64,000 bases of DNA from Panicum virgatum (lineage: Eukaryota > Streptophyta > Magnoliopsida > Poales > Poaceae). The translations under genes and the position numbers were made by a program. Within the stretch, counting starts at the first letter, position 1. Every line of letters begins with the position of its first letter. The DNA is taken from contig NC_053137.1 in NCBI RefSeq assembly GCF_016808335.1, forward strand, positions 2,614,955-2,678,954, in the 5' to 3' direction. Shown one piece after another: positions 9,329-21,322 of the stretch. A model generated the notes under the pieces. The model was not told the DNA's origin, made no database searches, and saw only the letters and a list, made by a program, of their open reading frames with translations.

Positions 9329-9614
9329 CTGTTGAAGTTGGAAATTGTACTATTCATTTGCGTGTTTTGATTCAGAAATAAATAAAGTGAACATTTTATT
9401 CGTGAGTGACTGATTGGAAGTTTGGAACTACTCACTTAGCCGGCCGCATGCACTTCTTTATTAGACTCAAAATAAGGTAATTAACAACACTTTGACATGC
9501 TCCTATACGTGAGAAAGTTTGGCATAAACAAGACTAGACTTGAATTAGTGCAGGAATTAGTTGTTGATCATCTTTTGTATTGTAATGTGACCATGATTTG
9601 ACACGGATGGCGAG
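9329..9614. other. PKS1 3' flank
   Basis: Contains the likely poly(A) signal AATAAATAAA near 9377-9386. At about 9485-9560 there is a short piece of the promoter module (CACTTTGACATGCTCCTATACGTGA, then AGACTTGAATTAGT), in the same orientation as modules b to d. Confidence 0.55.
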
Positions 9615-11040
9615 TGTAACGACCCAAATGTATGTATCATGTTAAACCTTGCATAATGGGCATTCTTGTTTGCATTCATAAAATTTTTTTGCTTGACTTG
9701 AATGCATATGAATTTAATTTTGAATTGTTGATGCATTTGGAACTCATGCTTTGAGAAACAACTTGCATTTTCATTATATGACTTATGTTGGGAGCTCTTT
9801 TGATAAAATACTACATTGAAAACCTTGAATTTAGGTGATTTTTCCCGGATTTTAGAAAACCATCTTAAAGCCAAACAAAAACTTAGCTGAAAACCTAAAA
9901 ATAGCATTCCGGGAAGAATTTTCATTTCAAATCTACACAAGCTTTTCTAACAATTCCAAGAAAATAGGCTGGACTTCTAGTATCAACACAAAAATTGGTG
10001 TGATTTTTGGAGGCTTGAAAGATCAGTTTTGAAGATTGGAGCAAAGAGAAGAGTTTGTGTACGCAACACTCATGTTATGTCATTTTGTTCTCTGGACTGT
10101 CCGCGAGAAGCTCTTGTGCGCATGTTGCCTCTGTACAAAAATTGTGCCATGTATCCCCACCACGCGTCCATGCCCCATCTGACCTCCACCCCAACCAGTG
10201 CCTCTCCTCCCCTTCCCGCTGCTCTTCTTCATAGAGAACACTCATGTTCCTTCCCTTTGCTCTTCCTCAACCAAGCCATGGAGGAGAAACCCATCCAAAC
10301 CTACCAAATCCACCACATCCTCGTCGGAGTTTGACGGAAGACCAATCAAGGACGATGCTGACGAGCTTCACCAGCATCTCGACCATCTCTTCCTTGCCGA
10401 AGACCTAGGAGAAGGCCATCCCCAAGCTTCTCCTTTATCTTCCCCAAGCTTTCAAGCATGAACTCGACTGGATCTACACCGACACCGCTCTACTCCAACA
10501 AGTGGCCCTTCGCTTGTGCTCTACTCATCGCTGTGAGCTCCTCTCACTGTTCCCTTTCACTCTTGTGCCCTCATCCAAGATCCCTAGCTCATTCATGGCA
10601 TCTCGCCATTGATGACCTAGATCTTTGTAGACTCCATACATGTCAAATCTACTAGCCAAAACAAGTTCTTGATGTCCTTAGGAATCCATAGAAACAAACC
10701 GCACTCGAAACCGTTGCTACAGCCTCCGCCAGTGACCTCACTGGTGACCCTCGACCAACGAGCGGATGGTCCGCAACCTACAGTCGGACAGTCCGCGAGT
10801 CGTGGCCTCCAACACCGAGCCTCTGCCCAAAAACACGTCCCCAGAATTTGTATGGCAGACAATCTGCTATCCACACTCATACGATCCGCAATTCAATTCA
10901 AAATTCCACACAGAACCGAGTCGTTTTTGGAACTCATCCCGAGCTTGTACGGCGGACGGTCCGCCCCTCTGGACTAGACGGTCCGCGGGTACTGTTTAGG
11001 TACAGATTGGCTGGTCTGTTTATATAACAGAACAGGTTGT
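9615..11040 (+). repeat. LTR-like repeat R (unit 1)
   Basis: It starts TGTAACGACCCAAATG, a typical retrotransposon LTR opening, and contains GCGGACGGTCCGCC-type palindromes near 10950. It lies between the PKS 3' flank and module b in every unit. No clean 3' terminus, target duplication, primer-binding site or retroviral domain is found, so the right border is approximate. Open frames inside (about 100 codons) shift between copies and are not supported as genes. Confidence 0.5.
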
Positions 11041-12110
11041 ATGCTCTCTATCGCTAATCCAGCATCACAACTTTTCCTACGCTTTGGTTGAATAATGCAG
11101 TTCACCGTACATCATCTTTTGGGGAGATGTTTTTCAGAATAAGTCCCATCACAATGATAGTATTTATATCACAAGTTTCACACCTTTTTTTAACTAGTGA
11201 GATGGCCCACGCATTTGCGCGGCTAGTATCGAGAATCTAAATGTTTATATATATTGGTATCATTATTATTATTATTAAATTTATACTACCGTGCTTGTGC
11301 TAAAAGCATTCAAGTGTCATTCTTCTCGGTTACTATCACCCAGCCATTGGACAGCAGTGGGATGCTTAACCTACAGTAAATAGATCAACCAATTATCCTA
11401 GATGGGGAGATGGAACGAACAAAACTTCAACAGTTATCATGGTTGCCAAAAGTGAATCGAGAACCAACAAAGGAATAGTGGACAGAATTTCAGGGTGAGA
11501 GAAATAAAGGGGAAAAGGACATGAGCAGCAGAGCACACCTGAGCACAGGCAGCAAGAAACAGGTCCTCCGAAGCAAGCAGCCCAAATCCTCGCCCGAATT
11601 CTGCCGACGTAGAGACAGCACGGAAGAGAACATCCACAAAGATCTGGGTCCACAGAGGGGGCGATGCAAAAGTAGACAGGATGGAGGAGTCAGCAGAAGA
11701 ATGAAATGAAACGGCGCAAAAAGACACAAACGCAGAGCGAACTCACCAACAACATGAGCGGCGACGCTGAATCGAGGGGCACGGGTTGCGGCGCTGGACC
11801 ACCCTGACGCCGGAGCAAACGCACAGGTGCCCTCGGCGGACGTCTCTGGTGTGTGCGAAATAATTTGTAATGGCAGATCTGTTCCTGCAAATAAAAGAAA
11901 ATCATTAAAATATGAGCAGAAGAAATGGATAAAAAAGTTGCTATTTAAAATTAGTGTCGGTGATTTTGATAAAGCGGCTAGTGCAGCCACACTCCGCAGA
12001 AGAAATGGAGGCTCCTTTTGTTGGCCAAATAATAAGATAATGCATGTGATACAAGCCCCGCGCCTTTTTTATGCGATACAAGTTCCACGCCTTAATAACG
12101 AATATAAAAT
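11041..12110. other. Spacer between units 1 and 2
   Basis: The region to about 11278 matches units 4-6 and includes a hairpin-like GCCCACGCATTTGCGCGGC near 11204. From about 11281 to 12005 the sequence occurs nowhere else in the window and replaces the Cassandra region found in units 4-6. It has no recognised gene. After 12006 the common sequence resumes. Confidence 0.45.
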
Positions 12111-12528
12111 AGTTCGATCATCATTTACACCTGCTCGTTGCATGAGATAGTCTTTGACCAATTTAGTTGACTAATCACTAGCAGTATATATAGCCAAACA
12201 TTTGACCAAGGCTTGGGACGATCGGTGATTGGCCTCATTGCATAATTGTTGCATGCATACGCACGTGTAGGGGAAAAAGCCCAAAAAAAAAATGGCCGGA
12301 CGCATGCACATGTCCTCCTCCAAACAAACTAGCAACACATTGACCCGCTCCTATATATACGTGATAAAGATTAGTACATGAACTAGATAGTTATTGTAAT
12401 TTTGATTCTACTACTATAGGCGCTATACGTACCCTCTGGCTGCTGCGCCAAAAAATATTATTAGAGGAAGGCTACTACAATACAATAATGCAAAAGCCGG
12501 CTCCTACACGTGATAAAGATTGGCACCA
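12111..12528 (+). repeat. Module b (unit 2)
   Basis: Promoter-like copy downstream of CXE2, in the same order as 2608-3042, with a deletion of the AAAGATTGGCACCAAACCAAAGACAAG-type stretch seen in unit 1. It ends at the hAT-like insertion. Confidence 0.5.
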
Positions 12529-12536
12529 GGGGCGGG

Positions 12537-12897
12537 CGCACATGGTATTCAAGGGTATTCATGGAATATCAATAATTTTGTTTAAAAAAATCAAATATAT
12601 ATAGTCCATCATATACATGTATATATATTGAAAAAATTGGAAAAATATCACCCAGCCCACATTATTTCTCGAAATGGGACAAACAGCCCCAAAAACAGCC
12701 CACTCGGGCCTTTTCTCTCTCACTATTTGTGTTTTCGAATTTTATCCACTATTTACTTCGGATATTTCTATTATCTATATGGTGAACAATGTCAAATTAT
12801 GAACAATATATGTAGAATCGGTACTCAATTATGCGCTACTAATATGTACTTTGAGCTGTCAAATTTTTTTTTATACTATTTCCTGAGCCTGCCCTTG
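12537..12897. mobile_element. Small hAT-like element (unit 2)
   Basis: CAGGGGCGGGC to CTGCCCTTG, flanked by ATTGGCAC at 12529-12536 and 12898-12905. Confidence 0.75.
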
Positions 12898-12905
12898 ATT
12901 GGCAC

Positions 12906-13591
12906 CAAAAGGAACCAATATATAATTTGAATCGCGGCGTGGACCAAGGGCACGCTCCAGTGCCTCTTGCGGAAAGACCCGTGAAGTTGCGCCCGGTCAA
13001 CATAGCTCGTGCCACCCGACGATGTATGTCAAAGAAGTACGACCACACGTCCACGCCCGTGCAGAGAGGTCGGCGAAGGTATACAGCTGAGCATGCATGG
13101 TGGTTGGTGGCTTACACGAAATTTCAATGCTGAACATTTCAATGCATCAGCCCTGCAAGATACCAACGTTAGCAAATTAACTCAGCTTGATGGATTTTTG
13201 AACTGCCCAGGTTCTACCATACTAATTTGGGATAAGTAGTGATTAATCTATCTCTGTGCTGGAGATGACCATCTTCTACTAGGGGCCTAGGGCAATCGGA
13301 ACAGTAGAGTGCCTAGCTGTATATGGTCTATACTTAAAGGAGAGTAAATAAATAAATAAGTAAAAAGGACACAAAGAAAATTAGGTAATGATTTCTCAAT
13401 GAAATTTTCAAAGGTTCACAAGGTTGTGTTTTGTATAAATGTATAAAACTACATACGTTTCTCGTGCTAAGGGGTAATATGTGTTAAAATGTGTCCAATA
13501 GTACATCTATATTAGTTAATGATGAGAGATTATACAACACAACACGATCCACATCACATTTTGGTGAAGACCACAGCCCCTATAGCTATTA
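12906..13591. other. 3' flank of CXE2
   Basis: No gene is supported. It is homologous to 3432-4098 with small deletions near 13010 that break the frames seen in unit 1. Confidence 0.4.
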
Positions 13592-14848
13592 TTACCACAT
13601 GTTCTTGATAAGATGACGAGTTCCGGCGAAGGCGGCTGCTGCTGCTGGCCCCTTGTAGGCCTGCTTGTTAGTAGGCCACACGGCGCCCGAAAAGAGCCCG
13701 TAGTTTTTCTTGGGTCCTCCAATTTTTGACGTTGCATACGCCATGCTGCAGGTCGTCGTCGTCGAGTCACTGCAACGACGTTTCATGTTCATCCCATAGT
13801 CAAATACGTCCATAAACGGCCGGCGAGGGACACCTAGTATCATAGGCTTTGGAGGCTGGTTGATGAAGCGCACGATGTTCTCCATGAGCCTCCTGCTGGT
13901 GGCGCGCAGCGGGCTGTAGAGGTGGAAGCCGTGGTCCTCGCCCTCCGACTCCACCAGCGTTGCCTCGCCGCTGGTGGCAGTGCGCGCGTAGTAGTCGCTG
14001 AAGCGGTCGAGGAGGCGGCACCCGCGTTCCCGCAGGGTGTCCTTCTCGGCCACAGCCACGAGGACCCGCCGGCACGTCAGCGACGCGATCTCCTCCTCAG
14101 GAGGGTTGAGCCGAGGGTCATCGTTGCTGGCCTGGCCCGCGGTCACGAACGGCCAGAGCCAGTCCACCCCGTAGGCTGGAAACACCGCTGCGCCATCCCA
14201 GACCTCCTCGGAAGGCAGCCGCTCGGCTCCCCAGAAGTAGGGGTGCACGATGGCCATCCCCTCGATGTCGATGCCCAATTCCAATCCGTCGTCTTGGCTG
14301 GCCCGTACCGCTGTGTGGTAGGCGATGTTCCCGCCTGCACTGTCGCCGGCAAGGAACGTGCGCGCGGGATCTGCGTAGTCGGCGAGCCAGGGGTCAGCGA
14401 AGGATGCCACCCACTTGAGCGCAGACCATGCGTCGTCGTAGGCCGCAGGTATGGGGTGCTCCGGCGCGAGGCGGTACTCCACCGAGACGACGAGCGCCCC
14501 GGCGCTCGCAGCGAGGGAGGTGGCGTAGCCGTGGTAGGTCCGGCAGAAGGCGCTCTCCGTGCAGAAGGAGCCGCCGTGGATGTACACCACGATGGGGAGC
14601 CTCCTGTTGCCGGCAGCCTTGGCGGCCCGGGAGGGGAGGAACAGCCGTGCCGACACACCGGTGCTGTGGTCGATGACCACATCTCTCGTTGCCACCCCGC
14701 GGTTGGCTCTCGGGTTCTCCGACACAGCCACGGGAGGACTCCTCAGCAACCGCTCGATTCGGCCATCCTTGTACCGTTTTAGGAACGGGGAGAAGTCAAA
14801 ATCGACTTCAGCGACAGCATCCTCCACAAAGTTCTTGCTTGCATGCAT
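13592..14848 (-). CDS. Plant carboxylesterase (CXE2)
   Basis: Intact 418-residue copy with HGGSF (91-95), Ser170, Asp270 and His306 and the same C-terminal extension. Differences from the other copies include Val42, Ile86 before the oxyanion loop, Ile193 and Ser293. An in-frame upstream ATG would add 52 residues, but it lies upstream of the TATA box (14961-14967), so MHASK is the likely start. It is divergent with PKS2; the two start codons are 1.15 kb apart, the compact arrangement of the array. Confidence 0.88.
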   Translation of the reverse strand: MHASKNFVEDAVAEVDFDFSPFLKRYKDGRIERLLRSPPVAVSENPRANRGVATRDVVIDHSTGVSARLFLPSRAAKAAGNRRLPIVVYIHGGSFCTESAFCRTYHGYATSLAASAGALVVSVEYRLAPEHPIPAAYDDAWSALKWVASFADPWLADYADPARTFLAGDSAGGNIAYHTAVRASQDDGLELGIDIEGMAIVHPYFWGAERLPSEEVWDGAAVFPAYGVDWLWPFVTAGQASNDDPRLNPPEEEIASLTCRRVLVAVAEKDTLRERGCRLLDRFSDYYARTATSGEATLVESEGEDHGFHLYSPLRATSRRLMENIVRFINQPPKPMILGVPRRPFMDVFDYGMNMKRRCSDSTTTTCSMAYATSKIGGPKKNYGLFSGAVWPTNKQAYKGPAAAAAFAGTRHLIKNMW

Positions 14849-16001
14849 AGTGCGTGGTGATCTTTTGATTCTCAGTATCTGTATGTGTTTGCACCTCTTT
14901 GTTGTGCTGTACGTGTTGTAGGCTAGCTTGTGGGGTTGCTGCTTGTGGCCGTGTTGGGCATTTATAGAAGAAGTTCGATCATCATTTACACCTGCTCGTT
15001 GCAAGAAAGGCTTACCCGATTTAGTTGACTGATCAGTATATATATTGAATAATTAGCCAAAAATTATTGGATGAAGACTAGCTAGGGAGGACTGGACGAT
15101 CGATGCTTGGTGTCATTGAATACTTAGTACGTGCGTGGTGTAACACCAACGGAACACACCAGGAAACAACCCGTAGGTACAGTGCATCCTCATGATGCAT
15201 GTGCGTGACTTGGAATGAAACAAATGACCAACCGATCGACCATGTGTTGAGCCGTTGTCAATCAAAATCAACTTGCACAACTTGCCCTGATGAGAGCTGA
15301 CCTTAGTTGAACGCATGACGTACTGACCGTGCCAAATTAGTTGGCATTTTCACTTTTGAGACCTTAGCCGCCACCCAACTCGATCGGTACCATTGGTACT
15401 TGTGCAGATCCAACAATCCTAATAAGATTATTATAAAAAAATGTCTATATATAGAATAGGAAGGCGAAAATTAGCTAGATTTTTAGAACAAAATGGCATC
15501 AATCATACTGTTCATATTTACATCACGAGTTCCACACCTTAATGGATATAGAAGTAGTTCGATCGATCATCATTTACACCTGCTCGTTGCAAGAGATAGG
15601 CTTGACCGATTTAGTTGACTTTGAATAATGAGACGAAAATTCTTGGATGTGAAGACTAGACAGGGAAGACTTGCTTGGTCTCATTGAATAATTAGTTGTT
15701 GCGTGTGTAGCACGTGCGTGGTGGGGACAAAGTTGGCCAGATGCATGCACTTCCCTACAAGGTGTAACAATACTTTGACCAAGCTCCCTTACGTGACAAA
15801 GTGCGGCGTCTAACAAATGACAAGACTTGAATTAGTATAGGTGCTAATGTGTCATCATCGTTGAGGTACACCAACGAAGCATGTGTCTCCTGACACTATA
15901 TATAGTCCACCACCCATCTCCACTATGCTCACAATCAGTCCTCCCTCAATACCTACCGTATTGCCTTTCTAGCTACAACTACAATACTCCCATAGTTAGA
16001 G
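14849..16001. promoter_or_regulatory. Divergent CXE2-PKS2 promoter
   Basis: CXE side: TATA (CTATAAA on minus) at 14961-14967. PKS side: TATA CTATATATAG at 15896-15905. Both flanks carry a copy of the same module in the same plus orientation (from about 14975 and from about 15556). The PKS-side module holds W-box cores TTGACC (15602-15607), TTGACT (15615-15620) and TTTGACC (15774-15780), plus a G-box CACGTG (15711-15716). These match known plant motif consensus; binding is inferred. Confidence 0.6.
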
Positions 16002-17355
16002 ATGATGGCAACCACAGTACGTGAGATCCGGCGTGCGCAGCGTTCTGATGGCCCAGCAGCTATGCTCAGTATTGGCACCGCAAATCCAGCCAACTGCGTG
16101 TCTCAGGAGGAGTTCCCCGATTACTATTTTCGTGTCACAAACAAGGAGCACCTCACGGACCTCAAAGATACATTCAAGAAACTATGTAAGTTTGTCAATA
16201 CGTACTAGCTACTTGTTATTACTCTGTTTTTTCCTTCCAAATCGCAGGTCTTTTTCTTTGCAGAGTTTGATTTATTTAGAACTCTGGAAAATTTGCAAAT
16301 TTGATCGAGTGACACATTAACTTCGATCATTCTTCAACTAATTGAACTATTATTAATTAGGTCGGATTGCGGGGCTGGAGAAACGTTTCTTTCACCACAC
16401 GGAACAAGTGCTCAACTCCCACCCGGGCTTGCTTCAGGGGACGTCCTCGGCTCTAGACTCGCGGCTCGACGTCGTCGCCAAGGCTGCTCCCGAGCTCGCC
16501 GCGTCGGCCGCCGCCAAGGCCATCGCGAGATGGGGCCGCCCGGCCACCGACATCACCCACCTCATCGTAAGCACCAACTCCGAAGCCCGCTCACCGGGTG
16601 CGGACCTCGGGCTGGCCACACTCCTAGGCCTCCGCCCCGACGTCTGCCGGACCGTGCTCCAGCTCAACGGCTGCTCGGCCGGCTGCGCCGCCCTTCGCCT
16701 GGCCAAGGACCACGCCGAGAACAACCGCGGCGCGCGCGTGCTCGTGGTCTGCGTCGAGCTCACCATCACCACATTCCGAGCCCCACACGAAGGGGATAGC
16801 TTCGGCACCCTCATTCCGCAGGCGCTGTTCGGCGACGGCGCGGGCGCTGTCATCGTCGGCGCCGACGCCGTGCAACCCGCCGAGCGCCCGCTCTTCGAGA
16901 TTGTGTCCGCCTCGCAGGCCGTGATACCTGGGTCGGAGAAGCAGCTCAACGTGCGGCTCGGGGAAGTCGGGATCGACATCGACATCTCCTTCAACCTGCC
17001 GAAGTTTGTCGCGCAGAATCTCGAGCGCTGCCTGCTTGATGCGTCTGGGGCGCTCGCCCTTAATGGCGTCGAGTTTAAGTGGAACGACCTCTTCTGGGCA
17101 CTCCATCCGGGCAGCCGCGGGATTCTGGACCGCGTCGAGTCGGCTCTCGGGCTGGAGCCCAAGAAGCTAGCGGCGAGCCGAACTGTGGTGAAAGACTACG
17201 GGAACATGCTCTCCGCAACGGTGATATTCGTGCTCGAAGAGCTGCGCCGGCGAATGGACGAGGAAGGTGATGAGGTTGCAGAGTGGGGGATGATGGTGGG
17301 CTTTGGACCGGGATTCACTGTTGAGACCATGGTGCTACACGCTACAAAGTACTAG
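16002..17355 (+). CDS. Type III polyketide synthase (PKS2), exons 16002-16185 and 16361-17355
   Basis: Intact PKS with the same intron site and catalytic Cys-His-Asn as PKS1. A C-to-T change just before the usual start creates a second ATG in frame, so the protein may begin MMATT (392 aa) or at 16005 (391 aa). It has Phe at the position of Cys299 in all other copies (GVEFKWND), close to the catalytic His loop. It carries Asp97, Ser207, Val319 and Val366 like PKS3-6. The intron is 175 bp (16186-16360). It pairs with CXE2. Confidence 0.9.
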
Positions 17356-17641
17356 CTGTTGAAGTTAGAAACTGTACGATTAATTTGCATGTTTTGATTC
17401 AGAAACAAATAAAGTGAACATTTTATTCGTGAGTGATTGATTGGAAGTTTGGAACTACTCACTTAGCCGGCCGCATGCACTTCTTTATTAGACTCAAAAT
17501 AAGGTAATTAACAACACTTTGACATGCTCCTATACGTGATAAAGTTTGGAATAAACAAGACTAGACTTGAATTAGTGCAGGAATTAGTTGTTGATCATCT
17601 TTTGTATTGTAATGTGACCATGATTTGAAACGGATGGCGAG
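17356..17641. other. PKS2 3' flank
   Basis: Likely poly(A) signal in AACAAATAAAG near 17404, then the short promoter-module piece (CACTTTGACATGCTCC) near 17515. Confidence 0.5.
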
Positions 17642-18484
17642 TGTAACGACCCAAATGTATGTATCATGTTAAGCATTGCATAATGGGCATTCTTGTTAGC
17701 ATTCAAAAAAAAAATTGTGCTTGACTTGAACCCATATGAATTTAATTTTGAATTGTTGATGCATTTGGAACTCATGCTTTGAGAAACAACTTGCATTTTC
17801 AATATATGACTTATGTTGGGAGCTATTTTGATAAAATACTACTTTGAAAAACTTGAAATTACGTGGTTTTTCCCCTATTTTAGGAAACCATCTTGAAGCC
17901 AAACAACAACTTAGCTGAAAACCCAAAAATAGCATTCTGGGAAGAATTTTCATTTCAAACCTACAAAAGCTTTTCTACCAATTCCAAGCAAAATAGGCTG
18001 CTCTTGATTTCTAGTATCAACATAAAAATTGGTGTGATTTTTGGAGGCTTGGAAGAACAGTTTTGAAGATTGGAGCAAAGAGAAGAGTTTGTGTAAACAA
18101 CACCCATGTTACGTGATTTTGTTCTCCGGATTGTCCGCAAGAAGCTCTTGTGTGCGTGTTGCCTCTGTACAGATGTTGTGCCATGTATCCCCACCAACAC
18201 TGTCTTAGAGTCCGTGAGTCGTGGCCTCTAACATCGAGCCACTGCCTAAAAACATGACCCTAGAATTTTATATGGCGGACAGTCCGCTATCCACAACTGT
18301 ATGGTCCGCAGTTTAATTCCAAATTCTACATAGAACCGGGTCGTTTCTGGAGCTCATCCCGAGCTTGTACGGCGGACGGTCTGTCCCTCCGGACCGGACG
18401 GTCCACAGGTACTGTATATGTACAGATTGGCTGGTTTGTGCATAGCATGCATCTTGCATAATTCATATAAAACAGAACAGGTTC
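17642..18484 (+). repeat. LTR-like repeat R, internally deleted (unit 2)
   Basis: Begins TGTAACGACCC like the other copies but lacks about 0.6 kb: it jumps near 18195 from GTATCCCCACCA to sequence that elsewhere lies next to GTCCGCGAGTCGTGG. It is the most diverged R copy here. Confidence 0.5.
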
Positions 18485-19157
18485 CATGCTCTCTGTCGGT
18501 AATCCAGCATAACAAGTTTTCCTGCGCTTTGGTTGAATAATGCAGTTCCCGGTACATCATCTTTTGGGGAGATGTTTTCAGAATAAGTCCCATCACAATG
18601 ATAGTATTTACATCACAAGTTCCACACCTTTTTTTAATGCGATACAAGTCCCGCACCTTTTTTATGCGATACAAGTTCCACGCCTTAATAACGAATATAA
18701 AATAATTCGATCATCATTTACACCTGCTCTTTGCATGTGATAGGCTTTGACCGATTAGTTGATCTGACTAATGACTAGTATATATATTAATTAGCCAAAC
18801 ATTTGACCAAGGCTTGGGACGATCGGTGATTGGCCTGATTGAATAATTGTTGCATGCATACGCACGTGTAGGGGAAAATTAAAAGCCAAGAAAAAAAAAG
18901 TTGGCCTGACGCATGCACATGTACTCCTCCAAACAAGCTAGCAACACTTTGACCTGCTCCTATATATACGTGATAAAGATTGGCACCAAACCAAAGACAA
19001 GACTTGGATTAGTACATGAACTAGCTAGTTATTGTAATTCTGATTCTACTACTATAGGCGCTATACGTACCCTCTGGCTGCTGCGCCAAAAAAATATTAT
19101 TAGAGGAAGGCTACTACAATACAATAATGCAAAAGCCGGCTCCTACACGTGATAAAG
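18485..19157 (+). repeat. Module b (unit 3), no Cassandra copy
   Basis: In this unit R is followed directly by module b with no Cassandra LTR or post-Cassandra segment. Its left part (GGTTGAATAATGCAGTTC..CATCATCTTTTGGGGAGATG) resembles the distal PKS upstream region (7760-7830). This shows that module b extends about 150 bp further left as a diverged copy of the whole PKS promoter. Confidence 0.5.
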
Positions 19158-19165
19158 ATTGGCAC

Positions 19166-19537
19166 CAGGGACGGGCGCACATGGTATTCAAGGGTATTCA
19201 TGGAATATCAATAATTTTGTTTAAAAAAATCAAATATATATAGTCCATCATATACATGTATATATATTGAAAAAATTGGAAAAATATCACCCAGCCCACA
19301 TTATTTCTCGAAATGGGACAAACAGCCCCCAAAGACAGCCCACTCGGGCCTCTTCTCTCTCACTATTTGTGTTTTAGAATTTTATCCACTATTTATTTGG
19401 GATATTTCTGTTATCTATATGGTGAACAATGTCAAATTATGAACAATATGTACAATCGGTACTCAATTATGCGCTACTAATAATATGTACTTTGAGCTGT
19501 CAATTTTTTCTTATACTACTTCGTGGGCCTGCACTTG
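19166..19537. mobile_element. Small hAT-like element (unit 3)
   Basis: CAGGGACGGGC to CTGCACTTG, flanked by ATTGGCAC. The internal sequence is closest to the unit 1 copy. Confidence 0.75.
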
Positions 19538-19545
19538 ATTGGCAC

Positions 19546-19882
19546 CAAACGGAACTAATATATAATTTGAATCGCGGCGTGGACCAAGGGTTCGCTCCAG
19601 TGCCTCTGGCGGAAAGACCCGTGAAGTTGCGCCCGGTCAACATAGCTCGTCCAGGTCGTGCCACCCGACGACCTGAGGGCTGTCGATGTCAAAGACGACG
19701 ACACGTCCACACCCGTGCAGAGAGGTCGGCGAAGGTCTACAGCTGAGCATGCATGGTGGTTGGTGGCTTACACGAAATTTCAATGCTGAACATTTCAATG
19801 CATCGGCCCTGCAAGATACCAACGTTAGCAAACTCAGCGTGATGGATTTTTGAATTGCCAGGTTCTACCATACTTTGGGATA
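19546..19882. other. 3' flank of CXE3, left part
   Basis: No gene is supported; homologous to 3432-3760. It ends at the solo-LTR insertion. Confidence 0.4.
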
Positions 19883-19887
19883 AGTAG

Positions 19888-21254
19888 TGTGACAGAACCG
19901 TCGAGTTAAAATGCTTAATTAAGCGTAACCGCCATTATTTGAACACATCAGGCGCATTAGCTTAATTAAGTGTAACTTGACAGGCTGTTTCCAACCCACA
20001 GGCCGATCGAAACACACCAGAAATCTCGTACGAAGGCGAGCGCAGAAGGTATCAGCATGAAGCATGATAAAATATTACAAAAATATTAAATAATATTAAG
20101 GCTTTTACAAAATAGCTTCAAATTTAAAACTTACGAAAGAAAAGATAGCAGCGGAAGAGAATCTAACTTACAGAACATTTTTACTAGAGAATAAATAAAA
20201 CAAACTAAATAAGTTGAGAACTACTAAGACGTGAAGACAAGGCGCCACATCGAGCCCACCGATGTGAAACCTAGTTAGTTCCTACACCTGAAATAGGGTA
20301 AACAACAAACCCTGAGCAACTAATACTCAGCAAGACTTACCCGACCAGTGGATATAACTTAGCCCACATACCTAGACATGCAAGGCATTTGGCTGGTGGT
20401 TATTTTGCAGAAAAGCGACTAAAGTAATTCCTTACTTTTATTCAGGTTCTATATAAATTAACTCTACCATAATATTTGCATGAACCAACTATAGCAAACT
20501 TGGTGGTGCAATCAATAATAATTCATTGTATTCATCATCTATAATTATCATTTCCATCATAAGACTACGATGTGACAAAGAGATCCGGGCTCTCATAACT
20601 GCGAGACACGGCAAATCGATTCGATTTAACCTTGCAAGGTGGACCTAACCAACACGGCACGTATAAGACCTGTCGGACCACACGCACCAACCCTTCCCCT
20701 CCCCGCCATCATATGGTCAGCCGAGCTCAACATGAGACCACCAAAAGTAATACATGCATCCCCTTTTCTCTGCGACTACTCGACTACCCCAGTAGGTGAG
20801 ATGGAGTCCTGTACTTTCGAAGAAAGGCAGCATTAGGCTTACCGGTTTCGACTACCTCCTACTCCCGGCATGCGGTTAGTACAATTCAATCCCCGATCAG
20901 CACTGCCGACAACGGCCGGTCCTTAATCGACACAGACGGGACTAAGACAACTAGGAACCCTGTCCTGCTGCCATACCTATATATCATCACCATTCCCGTC
21001 CGGTTTTCAATTTCCATATCAACTTCAATATCTCATGTACTGGAATATAAATATATCATAATTCTCGCGAGTAACCGGAAATTACTTGACTTCTAAATAT
21101 CCTATATCTCGCGAGTGACAAGAAATCACTCGGCTTCTACTGAGAATTATTAAGCATAGCATTTCTATCGTCCTATACATGCTAGTATAAACTCAAGAAA
21201 ACCTAGGGATCATGCAACTAGGGTTCCAAACAATTCATAAACCTAATGCACAAG

Positions 21255-21322
<68 letters not shown>

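Noticed and set aside
9615..11040. R as a complete LTR retrotransposon
   Set aside because: Only an LTR-like start is visible. No second LTR, primer-binding site, gag-pol or target duplication could be found, so it is listed only as a repeat.
11490..11990. 166-codon minus-strand open frame
   Set aside because: No recognised domain, low-complexity hydrophobic composition, unique spacer sequence and no promoter evidence.
14849..15004. Upstream extension of CXE2 (and 3 to 6) by 52 residues
   Set aside because: The extended start lies upstream of the TATA box, so it should not be in the mRNA. CXE1 lacks the extension.
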